A stretch of 64,000 nucleotides of DNA from Ancalomicrobiaceae bacterium S20 (GTDB lineage Bacteria; Pseudomonadota; Alphaproteobacteria; Rhizobiales; Ancalomicrobiaceae): contig CP158568.1 in NCBI GenBank assembly GCA_040269895.1, positions 4,727,501 through 4,791,500 of the forward strand, given 5' to 3'. Positions 33,215-43,153 of this stretch are shown piece by piece. How positions within the stretch are numbered: position 1 is the stretch's first letter; the number at the start of each line of letters is the position of its first letter. The notes under the pieces were generated by a model that searched no databases, was not told the DNA's origin, and saw only the letters and a list, made by a program, of their open reading frames with translations. The position numbers were made by a program, and so were the translations under genes.

Positions 33215-35463
33215 ATGTTGAAGCACGTCATGAGCCGCTTCTCGGCCGAGAGCCTCAACGGCGGGACCGCCGCGGCGACCACGTCTCCGCTCGCTGTGCC
33301 GTCGCGGCGCGGCTTTCTCCTCGCCACCGCCGCGGCCGGCGCCGCGCTGACCATCGGCTTCCGGCCGCTCGAGGCGGAAGCCGCCGGCGCGCCGCCGGCC
33401 ATCAAGCCGATGGACGCCCAGCCGTTCGCCGCCTACCTGCGCGTCGCGCCGGACGGCAAGGTCACCGTGATTTCGTCGCAGTTCGACATGGGCCAGGGCT
33501 CCTGGCACGGCCTGGCGACCCTGGTCGCCGAGGAACTCGGCTGCGACTTCTCGAAGATCGACGTCGAGGGGGCTGGGGCAACGTCAAGCTCTACGGCAAT
33601 CTCGCCTTCGGCGGCGCCTTCCAGGGCACCGGCGGCTCGACCTCGATTGCCGCGACCTGGGACCGTTACCGGCTCGCCGGCGCGGCCGCCCGCCTGCTGA
33701 TCGCGGCGGCGGCCTCGGAGGCCTGGGGCGTGCCGGTCAACGCGATCACTATCGCCAACGGCATCGTCACTGCGTCGGGCAAGTCGGCCGGCATCGGCGA
33801 TTTCGCCGCCAAGGCAGCGACGCTGCCGGTGCCTGCGGAGATTCCGCTGAAGGAGCCGAAGGACTGGACGCTGATCGGCTCGGAGACGCTGAAGCGCTAC
33901 GACAGCAAGCCGAAGACCAACGGTACCCAGCAGTTCACCATCGACGTGAAGCTGCCGGGCATGCTGACGGCGGTGATGATCCATCCGCCGATGTTCGGGG
34001 CCAAGCTGAAGAGCTTCGACGCCTCCAAGGCCAAGGGCGTCAAGGGCTTCGTCGAGGCGGTGGCGACGCCGCGCGGCGTCGGCGTCGTGGCGGAAAACAT
34101 GTGGGCCGCGATCAAGGCCCGCGAGGTGATCACCGCGACCTGGGACGAGGCGGAAGCCGAAAAGCGCGGTTCGGCCGAGATCATGGCGCTCTATCGCGAT
34201 CTCGCCGCCAAGGAGCCGGAGGCGATCGCGCGGACCGAAGGCGACGCCGACAAGGCGATGGCCTCGGCCGCCAAGGTGCTGAAGGCGACCTTCGAGTTCC
34301 CGTATCTGGCGCATGCGGCGCTGGAGGCGATGAACGCGGTCGTGCGCATGAACCCGGACGGCACGCTCGACCTTTGGTCCGGCCACCAGTTCCCGGACGT
34401 CTACCAGGGCACGGCTGCCAAGATCGCCGGCATCACGCCGGACAAGGTCAAGCTGCATGTGCTGAAGTCCGGCGGCTCGTTCGGCCGGCGCGCCACCACC
34501 AACGTCGACTTCATCAGCGAGGTCGTGTTCATCGGCGCCGCGCTCAAGTGGCGGGCACCGGTCAAGCTGCAGTGGACGCGCGAGGACGACATGCGCGCCG
34601 GCCAGTATCGTCCGGCCTTCGTGCACGCGATGCAGGCCGGCCTCGACAAGGACGGCAAGCTCGTCGCCTGGACCGATCGGATCGTCGGCCAGTCGATCAT
34701 GAAGGGCACCATGCTCGAAGCCGGCATGATCAAGAACGGCATCGATCCGGTCTCGGTCGAGGGCTCGGCCAACATCCCCTACGCGATCCCGAACGTGAAG
34801 GTCGGGCTCACGACGCCGGATGTGAAGGTGCCGGTGTTGTGGTGGCGCTCGGTCGGCTCGACCCACTCGGCCTATGCGGTGGAGGCGTTCCTCGACGAGG
34901 TCGCGGAATCCGCGGGCAAGGATCCGGTCGCATTCCGTCTCGCGATGCTCGAGCACCATCCGCGCCATGCGGGCGTGCTCAAGCTCGCGGCCGAGAAGGC
35001 GAACTGGTCGACGCCGCCGGCGCCGGGCCGGTTCCGCGGCATCGCGGTCGCCGAGAGCTTCGGCTCTTACGTCGCGCAGGTGGTCGAGATCTCGCTCGGG
35101 GACAAGGGCGCGATCAAGGTCGAGCGCGTCGTCTGCGCGGTCGATTGCGGCATCGCGGTCAATCCGGACGTGATCCGCGCGCAGATGGAAGGCGGCATCG
35201 GCTTCGGCCTCGGCGCCATCCTCGGTGAGGAGATCACGCTCTCGGCCGGCAAGGTCGAGCAGGGCAACTACGATGCCTACACGCCGCTGCGCATCGACCA
35301 GATGCCGAAGGTCGAGGTGCACATCGTCAAGTCGGCCGAGCGGCCGACCGGCGTCGGTGAACCGGGCGTGCCGCCGATCGGTCCGGCGCTCGCCAACGCG
35401 GTCTACAAGGCGACCGGCAAGCGCATCCGCGTGCTGCCCTTCGCCAAGTCGCTGAGCGCCTGA
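33215..35463 (+). CDS. iorB: Isoquinoline 1-oxidoreductase-type molybdopterin subunit, frameshifted as sequenced
   Basis: Catalytic molybdopterin subunit, about 749 residues if repaired. It starts with a twin-arginine signal, SRRGFLLATAAAGAALTIGF, so export with IorA to the periplasm is likely. The first frame ends its family match at 33567 (SKIDVEG). The match resumes in another frame as GNVKLYGNLAFGGAFQGTGG. Adding one G to the GGGGG run at 33568-33572 joins them. Later motifs are KSGGSFGRR, the VPVLWWRSVGSTHSAYAVE segment and the active-site glutamate in TGVGEPGVPPIGPALANAV. This is a second molybdenum hydroxylase, distinct from CO dehydrogenase. The substrate is probably an aldehyde or N-heterocycle. 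Confidence 0.88.
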
Positions 35464-35492
35464 TCCGGCTAGGCGCATCGGCACGTAAACAG

Positions 35493-35532
35493 GCGGGAGG
35501 CGGTCCGGACGGACCGCCTCCCGCGACGTTTG
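35493..35532 (+). terminator. Hairpin terminator after iorB
   Basis: A perfect 14-bp stem, GCGGGAGGCGGTCC (35493-35506) with GGACCGCCTCCCGC (35511-35524), and a GGAC loop. Only GACGTTTG follows, so the T tract is weak. The stem's strength and place 29 bases after iorB support a terminator. Confidence 0.7.
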
Positions 35533-35718
35533 GGTGCCTTACGTTGAGGTACTCAAAATGGGAACCTCGAGCGTGGTCGTGCATTGACACAATCGCTGCT
35601 GCCGCTGGTGGCAGTGTGGACGTCGGGCCTAGGTCCGTCGCCCCGCTCGCCACAGCAGGCCATGCCGCGGCCGGGGATCCGCTCCGACCGGGCACGGCTT
35701 CAACCATGGAGGTGCCAT

Positions 35719-36096
35719 TTGACCGACAAGCTCAGCGTTTTGGTCGTCGATGACGAGGTCCTGGTTCGGATGTCCGCCGTGGACATGCTGGAAGATGCCG
35801 GCTTTGCCGTCGTCGGCGACGAGGGATCGGCGGAGGCGGCCCTCACCTGGCTCGACGGTTCGTCTCATCCGCTCGATCTTCTGTTCACCGACCTCACCCT
35901 GCCCGGCATGGACGGGCACGCCCTGAGCCACACCGTGCGGGCGAAGCACCCGGGCACGGCGATCGTGATCGTCACCGGGCACGCCGGCCTCGGCGTGCGC
36001 GCCAAGGGCGACCGGGTGTTCGAACTCGGCAAGCCCTTCACGGTTGCCCATATCGAGGAACTCAAGAGCCTCGTCTCGGCCGGCGCAGCCGGCTGA
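35719..36096 (+). CDS. Single-domain response regulator (CheY-like receiver)
   Basis: Receiver-only protein of 125 residues. The acidic pair is in VLVVDDEVLVR, the phosphoacceptor Asp in LLFTDLTLPGMDGHAL (about residue 55) and the conserved Lys in ELGKPFTVAHIEEL near 105. There is no output domain, so it acts by phosphotransfer or protein contact. The start is taken as TTG 35719, because GGAGGT lies six bases upstream and the receiver fold begins right after it; an upstream ATG frame lacks any family match. No partner histidine kinase is adjacent. Confidence 0.88.
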   Translation: MTDKLSVLVVDDEVLVRMSAVDMLEDAGFAVVGDEGSAEAALTWLDGSSHPLDLLFTDLTLPGMDGHALSHTVRAKHPGTAIVIVTGHAGLGVRAKGDRVFELGKPFTVAHIEELKSLVSAGAAG

Positions 36097-36292
36097 TCTC
36101 CGTTCCGCTGCGCCCCGGCTCGCCGGGGCGCTCGGCGGGACATGTGCCGATGTCATCGACCGAAAATCGGCAGTGTGCGCAATCCGGCAAATTGGATCGG
36201 CGATGGATCTTACGTCGGGCGAACTCGTTGTTCGTTGCAGACGCATTCCCGCGCCCCGAGGTCCTGCCCTGCTCCCCTTTTTCCGTTTCAGA

Positions 36293-38586
36293 ATGAGCCC
36301 CTGCGGCTCGTCGCCCAGGCCCGAGCGTCGCCATGCGGCGCTCATGGTGCTCGGGACGATGCTGTTTGCGCTGGTCGCGCTCATGGTGCCGGCGCGCGCG
36401 GCCGAAGGCGGCGGCCCGTCCGAAGTCACCTTCATCATCCAGGTGCTCATCCTGGTCGCCGCCGGCCGGATCTGTGGCGAGATCGCCCAGCGTCTCGGGC
36501 AGCCGGCGGTCATGGGCCAGCTGATTGCCGGGCTGATCCTCGGACCGTCCGTGTTTGGCCTGTTGGCGCCGGACTGGCAGAGGGCGCTGTTTCCGACCGC
36601 GCCCGAGCAGAAGGCCATGCTCGATGCCGTGTCGCAGCTCGGCATTCTGATGCTGCTGCTCCTGACCGGCATGGAGACCGATCCCTCGCTGATCCGCCGG
36701 GTCGGGCGCGCGGCGGCGAGCGTGTCGCTGACCGGCATCGCGATCCCGTTCGCCTGTGGCGTCGCGGCCGGCGAGATGCTGCCCGACGCGATGCTGCCGC
36801 ATCCGGAGATGCGGCTGGTGACCTCCCTGTTCCTCGGCACGGCGCTGTCGATCTCCTCGGTGAAGATCGTCGCCATGGTCGTGCGCGAGATGAACTTTCT
36901 CTCCCGCGACATCGGCCAGATCATCGTCACCTCGGCGATCATCGACGACACGCTCGGCTGGGTGGTCATCGCGATCACCTTCAGCCTGGCGCGCCATGGC
37001 ACGGTCGACGCCTGGGCGCTGGGGCAGGCGATCGTCGGCACCTTCGTGTTCCTGGCGCTGTCGTTCACGGTCGGGCGCGTGCTGGTGTTCCGGGCGATCC
37101 GCTGGTCGAACGATCATCTGGAGGGCGAATTCCCGGTCATTTCGACCATTCTGGTCATCATGGCCGTGATGGCGCTCGCCACGCATCTGATCGGCGTTCA
37201 CAGCGTGCTCGGCGCCTTCGTCGCTGGTGTGCTGGTCGGCCAGTCGCCGATCCTGGCTCGCCACGTCGAAGAACAGTTGCGCGGGCTGATCGTGGCGCTG
37301 TTCATGCCGGTGTTCTTCGGCCTCGCCGGGCTCGGCGCCGATCTCACCATCCTGAGCAACCCCTATCTGCTCGGGCTGACCGCCGCGCTCGTGCTGATCG
37401 CGAGCATCGGCAAGTTCGGCGGCGCGTTCCTCGGCGGCGCGCTCGGCGGGCTCGACCGGCGCGAGAGCCTGGCGCTCGCCTTCGGCATGAATGCGCGCGG
37501 CTCCACCGAGGTGATCGTCGCGACCATCGGTCTTCAGATGGGCGCGCTCAGCCACGACCTGTTCACGATGATCGTCGCCATGGCGGTGCTGACCACCATG
37601 GTCATGCCGCCGACGCTGCGCTGGGCGCTGGCGCGCATCCCGCTCAGCGAGGATGAGGAGCGCCGGATCGCGCGCGAGGCCTTCGCCGCGACCGGCTTCG
37701 TGCCCAATCTCGAAAGGCTCTTGGTGACCGTCGACGGCAGCGCCAACGGCAAGCTCGCCTCGCGGCTGGCCGGGCTCGTCTCCGCGTTCCGGGGCATGCC
37801 GGTGACGGTGCTCGATCTGAGGCCGGCGTCGCCGGCCGCCGAACCGGCCGAGGCCCGCAAGCGGCCGGCGGAGGCGGAGATCGTCGAGACCTCGGCCGAG
37901 GGGCGGTCCGCGGCTCCGACGATGGCGATGAAGAGATCCGGACGCCGCGGCCGAAAGCAGACCTGATCGTCACCAAGCCGGCCGAGCCGGACGATACCGA
38001 GGCCGCAGTCTCGAGCGAGGCGCGCAAGGGCTACGACTTGCTGTTCGTCGGATTGCATCCACTGGTTGCTCCGGAGGGCGGGTTCGGCGGGCCGGTGACG
38101 CGGGCCGCGCTCGGCTTCGACGGGCCGTTCGCGATCGCGGCGGCGCGCGGGATCCATGCCGAGCGGCCGGCGGAAGGGCCGCTCGACATTCTGGTGCCGG
38201 TCAGCGGCTCGGAAGTGTCGCGGCGCGGCGCGGAAGCGGCCATGGCGATCGCGCGGGCGAGCGGCGCGCGCGTCACCGTGCTGCTGGTCAGCCACGTCGG
38301 CACCGAGAGCCGGGGCACCGCCCGGTTCTGGCGGTTGCGGCGGCAGGATGAGGCGGTGCTGAAGGCGATCGTCGAACTGGCCGATCGCTACGGCGTCGCG
38401 GTCCGGACGACCGTGCGCGTGCGCCGCGCGCCGGAGGATGCGATCCGCCGACAGGCCGCGGTCGGCCGGCACAATCTGATCGTGCTCGGCGTCAACCGCC
38501 GCCCCGGCGAGCGGCTCGCCTTCGGCAAGGTCGCCGAGGCGCTGCTCGACGAGGCCGAGACATCGCTCCTGTTCGTCTCCACGTGA
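36293..38586 (+). CDS. Cation/proton antiporter (CPA2) with C-terminal universal-stress-like region, frameshifted as sequenced
   Basis: Membrane antiporter of the Na/H exchanger-like CPA2 family. The first frame (36293-37966) has a possible signal segment ending in PARAAEGGG, then about 12 membrane helices with QPAVMGQLIAGLILGPSVFG, LLLLTGMETDPSL, SVLGAFVAGVLVGQSP and the conserved NARGSTEVIVATIGLQMG. A cytoplasmic extension (LERLLVTVDGSANGKLA) starts a universal stress protein-like part. The match continues in the next frame (to 38586) with KGYDLLFVGLHPLV and a second Usp-like unit, LDILVPVSGSEVSRRGAEAA, ending SLLFVST. Adding one G to the GGGG run at 37900-37903 joins them into about 765 residues. 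ATG 36344 is another possible start. The ion is probably K+ or Na+; undetermined. Confidence 0.85.
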
Positions 38587-38647
38587 TGTGAGCTGGACTT
38601 CGTGTTTTACGTGTGTGAACGTCCGCCAACGCGCGAGCGGGGGCGCA

Positions 38648-38851
38648 ATGAACAGGGATCAACTCATCCGAGCTTTGCGGCGCTACGCGCGGAAGCGCGA
38701 TCTCGATTTCATGGTGGACACGAACCGAGGCAAAGGATCACATTACGTCGTCCGGATCGGTGCGGCCAAGACCACCGTGCAGGACAAGTTGACCCCCGGT
38801 CGTATCGCGGCGATCTGCAAACAGTTGAACATAGAATTTTCTGATTTATGA
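38648..38851 (+). CDS. hicA: HicA family mRNA interferase toxin
   Basis: Toxin of 67 residues with the HicA double-stranded-RNA-binding-like fold. MNRDQLIRALRRYARKR begins the family helix. The catalytic histidine is in RGKGSHYVVRIG (about residue 32). DKLTPGRIAAICKQLNI closes the domain. HicA cleaves mRNA when free of HicB. The ATG at 38648 fits the family start and length. Its stop lies 40 bases before hicB, the standard toxin-first order. Codon usage is less strictly G/C-ending than in the neighbours, in keeping with acquisition. Confidence 0.9.
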   Translation: MNRDQLIRALRRYARKRDLDFMVDTNRGKGSHYVVRIGAAKTTVQDKLTPGRIAAICKQLNIEFSDL

Positions 38852-38891
38852 TCGTCAGCGTCGGATTCAGTTTCGTCGTGGGGAACCGAGA

Positions 38892-39326
38892 ATGCGTGAA
38901 ATCTACGCAATGCAATTCGTTCCGGCGGAAGAGGATGGGATCCGTGTGACCTGCCGGGATCTCCCCGGATTGCTTACCTTCGGTGACGACGACGCTGAAG
39001 CGACTGAACTTGCCGCCGACGCATTGGCGACGCTCATCGGCCACCTGATCGCCGAGGGGGAGGATCTGCCGATGCCGACGCCACCTCAGCCGGGTGAGCG
39101 TCTCATTGAGCTTCCGCCTTCCTTGGCCGTCAAGGCAGCCGTTCACCGAGCTTGGCGCGCGACGGGCTACTCGAAGAGCGATCTCGCACGGCAGCTCTCC
39201 ATTTCAGTCGACGACGTCGAGCGGATCCTGGATCCTCACCATTCGACCCGCCTCGACCGTATGGTGGAAGCGGCTCGGGTCCTCGGTGTGCGACTTTCCA
39301 TTGAGGCTACGCCAACGGCGGCCTGA
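38892..39326 (+). CDS. hicB: HicB family antitoxin with C-terminal HTH
   Basis: Antitoxin of 144 residues. The N-terminal HicB domain (about 1-60: FVPAEEDGIRVTCRDLPGLLT, then DAEATELAADALATLIGHLI) binds HicA. The C-terminal helix-turn-helix (about 92-138: YSKSDLARQLSISVDDVERI) binds the operator for autoregulation. This two-part form is the longer HicB class. It forms a complete type II toxin-antitoxin pair with the gene 40 bases upstream. Confidence 0.9.
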   Translation: MREIYAMQFVPAEEDGIRVTCRDLPGLLTFGDDDAEATELAADALATLIGHLIAEGEDLPMPTPPQPGERLIELPPSLAVKAAVHRAWRATGYSKSDLARQLSISVDDVERILDPHHSTRLDRMVEAARVLGVRLSIEATPTAA

Positions 39327-39332
39327 GTCGCC

Positions 39333-40331
39333 TCACCGTCCGACCAGCTGCTCCTCGATCGCCGCGTAGAGCACCTGCGCCGAGGGCGACAGCGGGCGGT
39401 CGCGGACGCGGACGAGGCCGAAGGGCTCGACCGTGATCGGCTCGGAGAACTTCAGGATCTTGAAGTTGCCCGAAGTCACGAACAGTTCGGCGACCGGGAT
39501 TGCCAGCGGCGCGATCGCCTCGGTCTTGGCGGCCATGACCATGGTCATCAGGATCGAGCCGGTCACCAGCACGCGGTCCGGCGGCGGCACGCCGTGGCGG
39601 CGCATGATCGCCTCCAGGCTGCGCCGGAGCAGCGAACCGCGCGGCTGCAGCACCCATTCGCGGTCGTAGAGATCGGCCGGCGTCACCACCGCCTTGTCGG
39701 CGAGCGGGTGACTGCGGGCCACCATCAGGCAGCATTCCTCGGCCTTGCATTCGCGATAGACGAAGGGCTGCGGATTGACGCCGGTCGGGATGCGCGCGAC
39801 CGCGAAATCGAGCTTGGAGGCGAGCAGGCGCTCGGTCAGCACGTCGCTCGTCTCGATGTCGACCGAGACCTGCAGGCGCGACATGCGCGAGCGCACCGCC
39901 TTCAGTGCTTCCAGCACGGCATCGACGGCCGGCGCCATCACCGTGCCGATCGCGACCGCGCCGCCTTCGCCGGCCTTCAACGCGGCGATCTCCTCGCCGG
40001 CCTGGCCGAGCTCGGACAGCATCGTGCGCGTGCGCCGGATCAGCGCCTCGCCGTACCAGGTCGGTTCGATGCCGCGCGGCAGGCGCTCGAACAGCGGCAC
40101 GCCGACGATGTCCTCGATCTCGCCGAGCATCTTCGATGCCGCCGGCTGCGACAGGTTCAGCTCCGAGGCGGCGCGGTGGAGCTTGCGATGGTCGTCGAGC
40201 GCAACCAGCAGGTTCAGGTGCCTGAGCTTCAGACGGGTTTTCAGCAGGCGTTCGGCCGGCGAGACCCGTTGCGCCGTGCGCTTCGGGGCACGGGCTGGGT
40301 CTTTGGCTGGCTCCTCGGGGGCGTCGGGCAT
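39333..40331 (-). CDS. gbpR: LysR-family regulator, GbpR-like
   Basis: LysR-type regulator of 332 residues. The winged helix-turn-helix spans about residues 38-98 (LRHLNLLVALDDHRKLHRAA, LSQPAASKMLGEIEDIVG). The periplasmic-binding-like effector domain fills the rest. The start ending at 40331 was preferred over an ATG 33 bases upstream; both leave a charged 30-residue extension before the DNA-binding domain. It is divergent from gguC, with chvE-gguAB beyond. In Agrobacterium, GbpR controls chvE and responds to galactose and arabinose, so by position and family this is probably its counterpart. The stop lies six bases from the convergent hicB. Confidence 0.85.
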   Translation of the reverse strand: MPDAPEEPAKDPARAPKRTAQRVSPAERLLKTRLKLRHLNLLVALDDHRKLHRAASELNLSQPAASKMLGEIEDIVGVPLFERLPRGIEPTWYGEALIRRTRTMLSELGQAGEEIAALKAGEGGAVAIGTVMAPAVDAVLEALKAVRSRMSRLQVSVDIETSDVLTERLLASKLDFAVARIPTGVNPQPFVYRECKAEECCLMVARSHPLADKAVVTPADLYDREWVLQPRGSLLRRSLEAIMRRHGVPPPDRVLVTGSILMTMVMAAKTEAIAPLAIPVAELFVTSGNFKILKFSEPITVEPFGLVRVRDRPLSPSAQVLYAAIEEQLVGR

Positions 40332-40362
40332 GGCTTTCTCCGGCGGCGGGCTTCGTTGGCCC

Positions 40363-40384
40363 AATGCATATCGAAATGCATATC
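40363..40384. repeat. Tandem AATGCATATC repeats in the gbpR-gguC intergenic region
   Basis: AATGCATATC occurs twice, at 40363-40372 and 40375-40384, with a 12-base period in the divergent promoter region, 31 bases before the LysR start. It is a candidate site for autoregulation by the LysR protein. Confidence 0.45.
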
Positions 40385-40406
40385 ACGTGTGCCGGGCTTG
40401 TCATTA

Positions 40407-40417
40407 GACAGTTATCG
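40407..40417 (+). promoter_or_regulatory. Shared motif GACAGTTATCG upstream of gguC
   Basis: GACAGTTATCG here is identical to 43277-43287 upstream of chvE. The six bases TAGACA (40405-40410) resemble a -35 box, so the motif may combine promoter and regulator contacts. It lies 133 bases before the gguC start. Confidence 0.5.
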
Positions 40418-40539
40418 CTTCTGGCCCTTAAGCTCCGGCTCCCGAATATCGGGGCGTCGGGTCGAAGGGCCCCGGCGTGCCGCGGACGGCGGCCTTGCGG
40501 GTCGCCGCAACAACAGAATCTTCGGAGGGAGCTACGTCC

Positions 40540-41538
40540 ATGCGTCTGTCGCAACTCATCGATCCGCGCGGCGAGCGTCGGGTCGCCGCCGTTCTCGACG
40601 ACGGCTCCGCCGTCTTCGTGCCGGGTGCCGCTTCGGTCTTCGCGCTGGCGCAGGAAGCGATCGCGCAGTCGCGTGGGCTCGCCGATCTGGTCGCCGCGCG
40701 CGTCGCCAGCGCGCCGGCCGAGCCCGTCGATCTCGAGGACGCCTATCGCGACGGCCGCATGCTGGCGCCGCTCGACCATCCCGATCCGGCCCATCTCTAT
40801 GTGACCGGCACCGGCCTGACCCATCTCGGCAGCGCCGAGGGGCGGGACAAGATGCACAAGGATCTCGCCGACCAGGCGAAGCTCACCGACAGCATGAAGA
40901 TGTTCAAGAAGGGCATCGAGGGTGGCAAGCCGGCGAACGGTGCGGTCGGCGTCGCGCCGGAGTGGTTCTACAAGGGCGACGGCTCGACCGTCGTGCCGCC
41001 GGGCGGCACGCTGCCGTCGCCGTCCTTCGCGCTCGACGGCGGCGAGGAGCCGGAGATCGTCGGCCTCTATGTGATCGGTCCGGACGGCACGCCGTGGCGG
41101 ATCGGCTTCGCGCTCGGCAACGAGTTCTCCGATCACGTCACCGAGCGGGAGAACTATCTCTACCTCGCGCATTCGAAGCTGCGCGCCTCGTCCTTCGGAC
41201 CCGAGGTGCTGCTCGGCGCGCTGCCGGCGCATATCTCGGGCATGTCGCGGGTGATCCGCGACGGCGGCGTCCTGTGGCAGAAGCCGTTCCTGTCGGGCGA
41301 GGACAACATGTGCCACGCCATCGCGAACCTCGAGCACCACCACTTCAAATATTCGCTGTTCCGCCGCCCGGGCGACGTCCACGTGCATTATTTCGGCACC
41401 GCGACGCTCAGCTTCTCGGACGGCATCGTGACCCGGCCGGGCGACGTGTTCGAGGTGTCGGCGCCGCCCTTCGGTCTGCCGCTGCGCAACCCCTGGGCCG
41501 TCGCGGCCGCGCCGGCCGGTGGCGTCAAGGCGCTCTGA
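40540..41538 (+). CDS. gguC: GguC / AraD1-family sugar-acid enzyme
   Basis: Protein of 332 residues in the fumarylacetoacetate hydrolase-like superfamily, matching GguC/AraD1, which includes dehydratases of 2-keto-3-deoxy-L-arabonate type acids. Visible segments are RLSQLIDPRGERRVAAV at the N-terminus, VTGTGLTHLGSAEGRDKMH (about 88-106), GLYVIGPDGTPWRIGFALGN with metal-binding acidic residues following (EFSDHVTERENY), and HVHYFGTATLSFSDG near the end. GGAGGGA precedes the ATG. It is followed by a semialdehyde dehydrogenase, fitting the non-phosphorylating pentose and galactarate route to 2-oxoglutarate. Next to chvE-gguAB it likely degrades the imported sugar's acid. Confidence 0.87.
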   Translation: MRLSQLIDPRGERRVAAVLDDGSAVFVPGAASVFALAQEAIAQSRGLADLVAARVASAPAEPVDLEDAYRDGRMLAPLDHPDPAHLYVTGTGLTHLGSAEGRDKMHKDLADQAKLTDSMKMFKKGIEGGKPANGAVGVAPEWFYKGDGSTVVPPGGTLPSPSFALDGGEEPEIVGLYVIGPDGTPWRIGFALGNEFSDHVTERENYLYLAHSKLRASSFGPEVLLGALPAHISGMSRVIRDGGVLWQKPFLSGEDNMCHAIANLEHHHFKYSLFRRPGDVHVHYFGTATLSFSDGIVTRPGDVFEVSAPPFGLPLRNPWAVAAAPAGGVKAL

Positions 41539-41639
41539 GCCGATCCGAGACTTGCTATTCCTTCGGCCGGGCTGTTCAGTCCGGCCGATCCCGTTCGAGG
41601 GCCACCCATGGCCCGCACCGCTTCCGAGAGGACGAACCG

Positions 41640-43085
41640 ATGACCGCCGTCGCCAAGAACTTCATCGCCGGTGAATGGGTCGAGGCCCACGAGGCCGCGC
41701 CGAACCTGAACCCCTCGAACATCGCCGACACGCTCGGCGACTACGCGCGCGGCTCGGCTGCCGATGTCGATGCCGCCGCGGCGGCCGCCAAGGCGGCGTT
41801 CCCGGCCTGGTCGCGTACGACGCCCTATGCCCGGCACGAGATCCTGAAGAAGGTCGCGACCGAGATCTTCGCCCGCAAGGAGGAGCTCGGCCGGCTCCTG
41901 TCGCGCGAGGAAGGCAAGACGCTGCCGGAGGGTATCGGCGAGGTCACGCGCGCGGGCCAGATCTTCGAGTTCTTCGCCGCCGAGACCATCCGGATCGCCG
42001 GCGAGACGCTGCCGTCGGTGCGCCCGGGCATCGGCGTCGACGTCACCCGCGAGCCGCTCGGCATCATCGGCATGATCACGCCGTGGAACTTCCCGATCGC
42101 GATCCCGGCGTGGAAGATCGCGCCGGCGCTCGCCTACGGCAATTGCGTGGTGTTCAAGCCGGCCGAGCTGGTGCCGGGCTCGGCGCATGCGCTCGCCGAG
42201 ATCATCGTGCGCGCCGGCGTGCCGGCGGGCGTGTTCAATCTGGTGATGGGCAAGGGCTCGGTCGTCGGCCAGCGCATGCTGGAACATCCCGACATCGCGG
42301 CGATCTCGTTCACCGGCTCGGTGCCGACCGGCCGGCGGCTCGCCGCCGCGGCCATCCAGGCCGAGCCGATGAAGAAGATCCAGCTCGAGATGGGCGGCAA
42401 GAACCCGCTCGTCGTGCTCGACGACGCCGATCTGTCGATCGCGGTCGAGTGCGCGGTCAACGGCGCGTTCTACTCGACGGGCCAGCGCTGCACGGCGTCC
42501 TCGCGCCTGATCGTCACCGAAGGCATCCACGACAGGTTCGTCGCGGCCATGACCGAGCGCCTGTCGAAGCTCGTCGTCGACGACGCGCTGAAGAGCGGCA
42601 CGCAGATCGGCCCTGTCGTCGATCAGAGCCAGCTCGATCAGGACCTGCGCTACGTCGAGATCGGTCGCCAAGAGGGCGCCAAGCTCGCCTTCGGCGGCGA
42701 GCGGCTCAACCGCGAGACCGAGGGCTTCTACATGGCCCCGGCGCTGTTCGTCGAGGCGACCAATCAGATGCGCATCAGCCGCGAGGAGATTTTTGGGCCG
42801 GTCGCTTCCGTGATCCGGGTCAAGGACTACGAGGAAGCGCTCGCGACGGCCAACGACACGGCCTTCGGCCTCGCTTCGGGCATCTGCACGACCAGCCTCA
42901 AGTACGCGACGCACTATCGCCGCAACGCCGAGGCCGGCATGGTCATGGTCAACCTGCCGACCGCCGGAGTCGACTTCCATGTGCCGTTCGGCGGCCGCAA
43001 GAGCTCGTCCTACGGGCCGCGCGAGCAGGGCTCCTACGCCCGCGAGTTCTTCACGCAGGTCAAGACCCAGTACACGCTCGCGTGA
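41640..43085 (+). CDS. NAD(P)-dependent aldehyde dehydrogenase, 2-oxoglutarate semialdehyde type
   Basis: Aldehyde dehydrogenase of 481 residues. Catalytic Cys284 is in FYSTGQRCTASSR. The general-base Glu lies in LEMGGKNPLVVLDDAD at about residue 250, and the cofactor fold has ITPWNFPIAIPAWKIAPALA with the FTGSVPTGRRLA loop. The C-terminus has FGGRKSSSYGPREQG. The closest relatives by pattern are 2-oxoglutarate semialdehyde (2,5-dioxopentanoate) dehydrogenases. These finish the oxidative pentose pathway directly after the AraD1/GguC dehydratase, which is the gene 101 bases upstream. A terminator follows at 43154. The cofactor preference is not clear from the sequence. Confidence 0.92.
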   Translation: MTAVAKNFIAGEWVEAHEAAPNLNPSNIADTLGDYARGSAADVDAAAAAAKAAFPAWSRTTPYARHEILKKVATEIFARKEELGRLLSREEGKTLPEGIGEVTRAGQIFEFFAAETIRIAGETLPSVRPGIGVDVTREPLGIIGMITPWNFPIAIPAWKIAPALAYGNCVVFKPAELVPGSAHALAEIIVRAGVPAGVFNLVMGKGSVVGQRMLEHPDIAAISFTGSVPTGRRLAAAAIQAEPMKKIQLEMGGKNPLVVLDDADLSIAVECAVNGAFYSTGQRCTASSRLIVTEGIHDRFVAAMTERLSKLVVDDALKSGTQIGPVVDQSQLDQDLRYVEIGRQEGAKLAFGGERLNRETEGFYMAPALFVEATNQMRISREEIFGPVASVIRVKDYEEALATANDTAFGLASGICTTSLKYATHYRRNAEAGMVMVNLPTAGVDFHVPFGGRKSSSYGPREQGSYAREFFTQVKTQYTLA

Positions 43086-43153
43086 TCGCTGTGCCCGAGG
43101 CACGCGTTTCGCGCGCGTGGGCGATCGGGTGATCGATGATCGCTAGAGACTTG

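Noticed and set aside
39594-41639. Long plus-strand open extension upstream of the aldehyde dehydrogenase, running antisense to the LysR gene and through gguC in another frame
   Set aside because: Only the part from ATG 41640 matches the enzyme family. The upstream part contradicts two clear genes.
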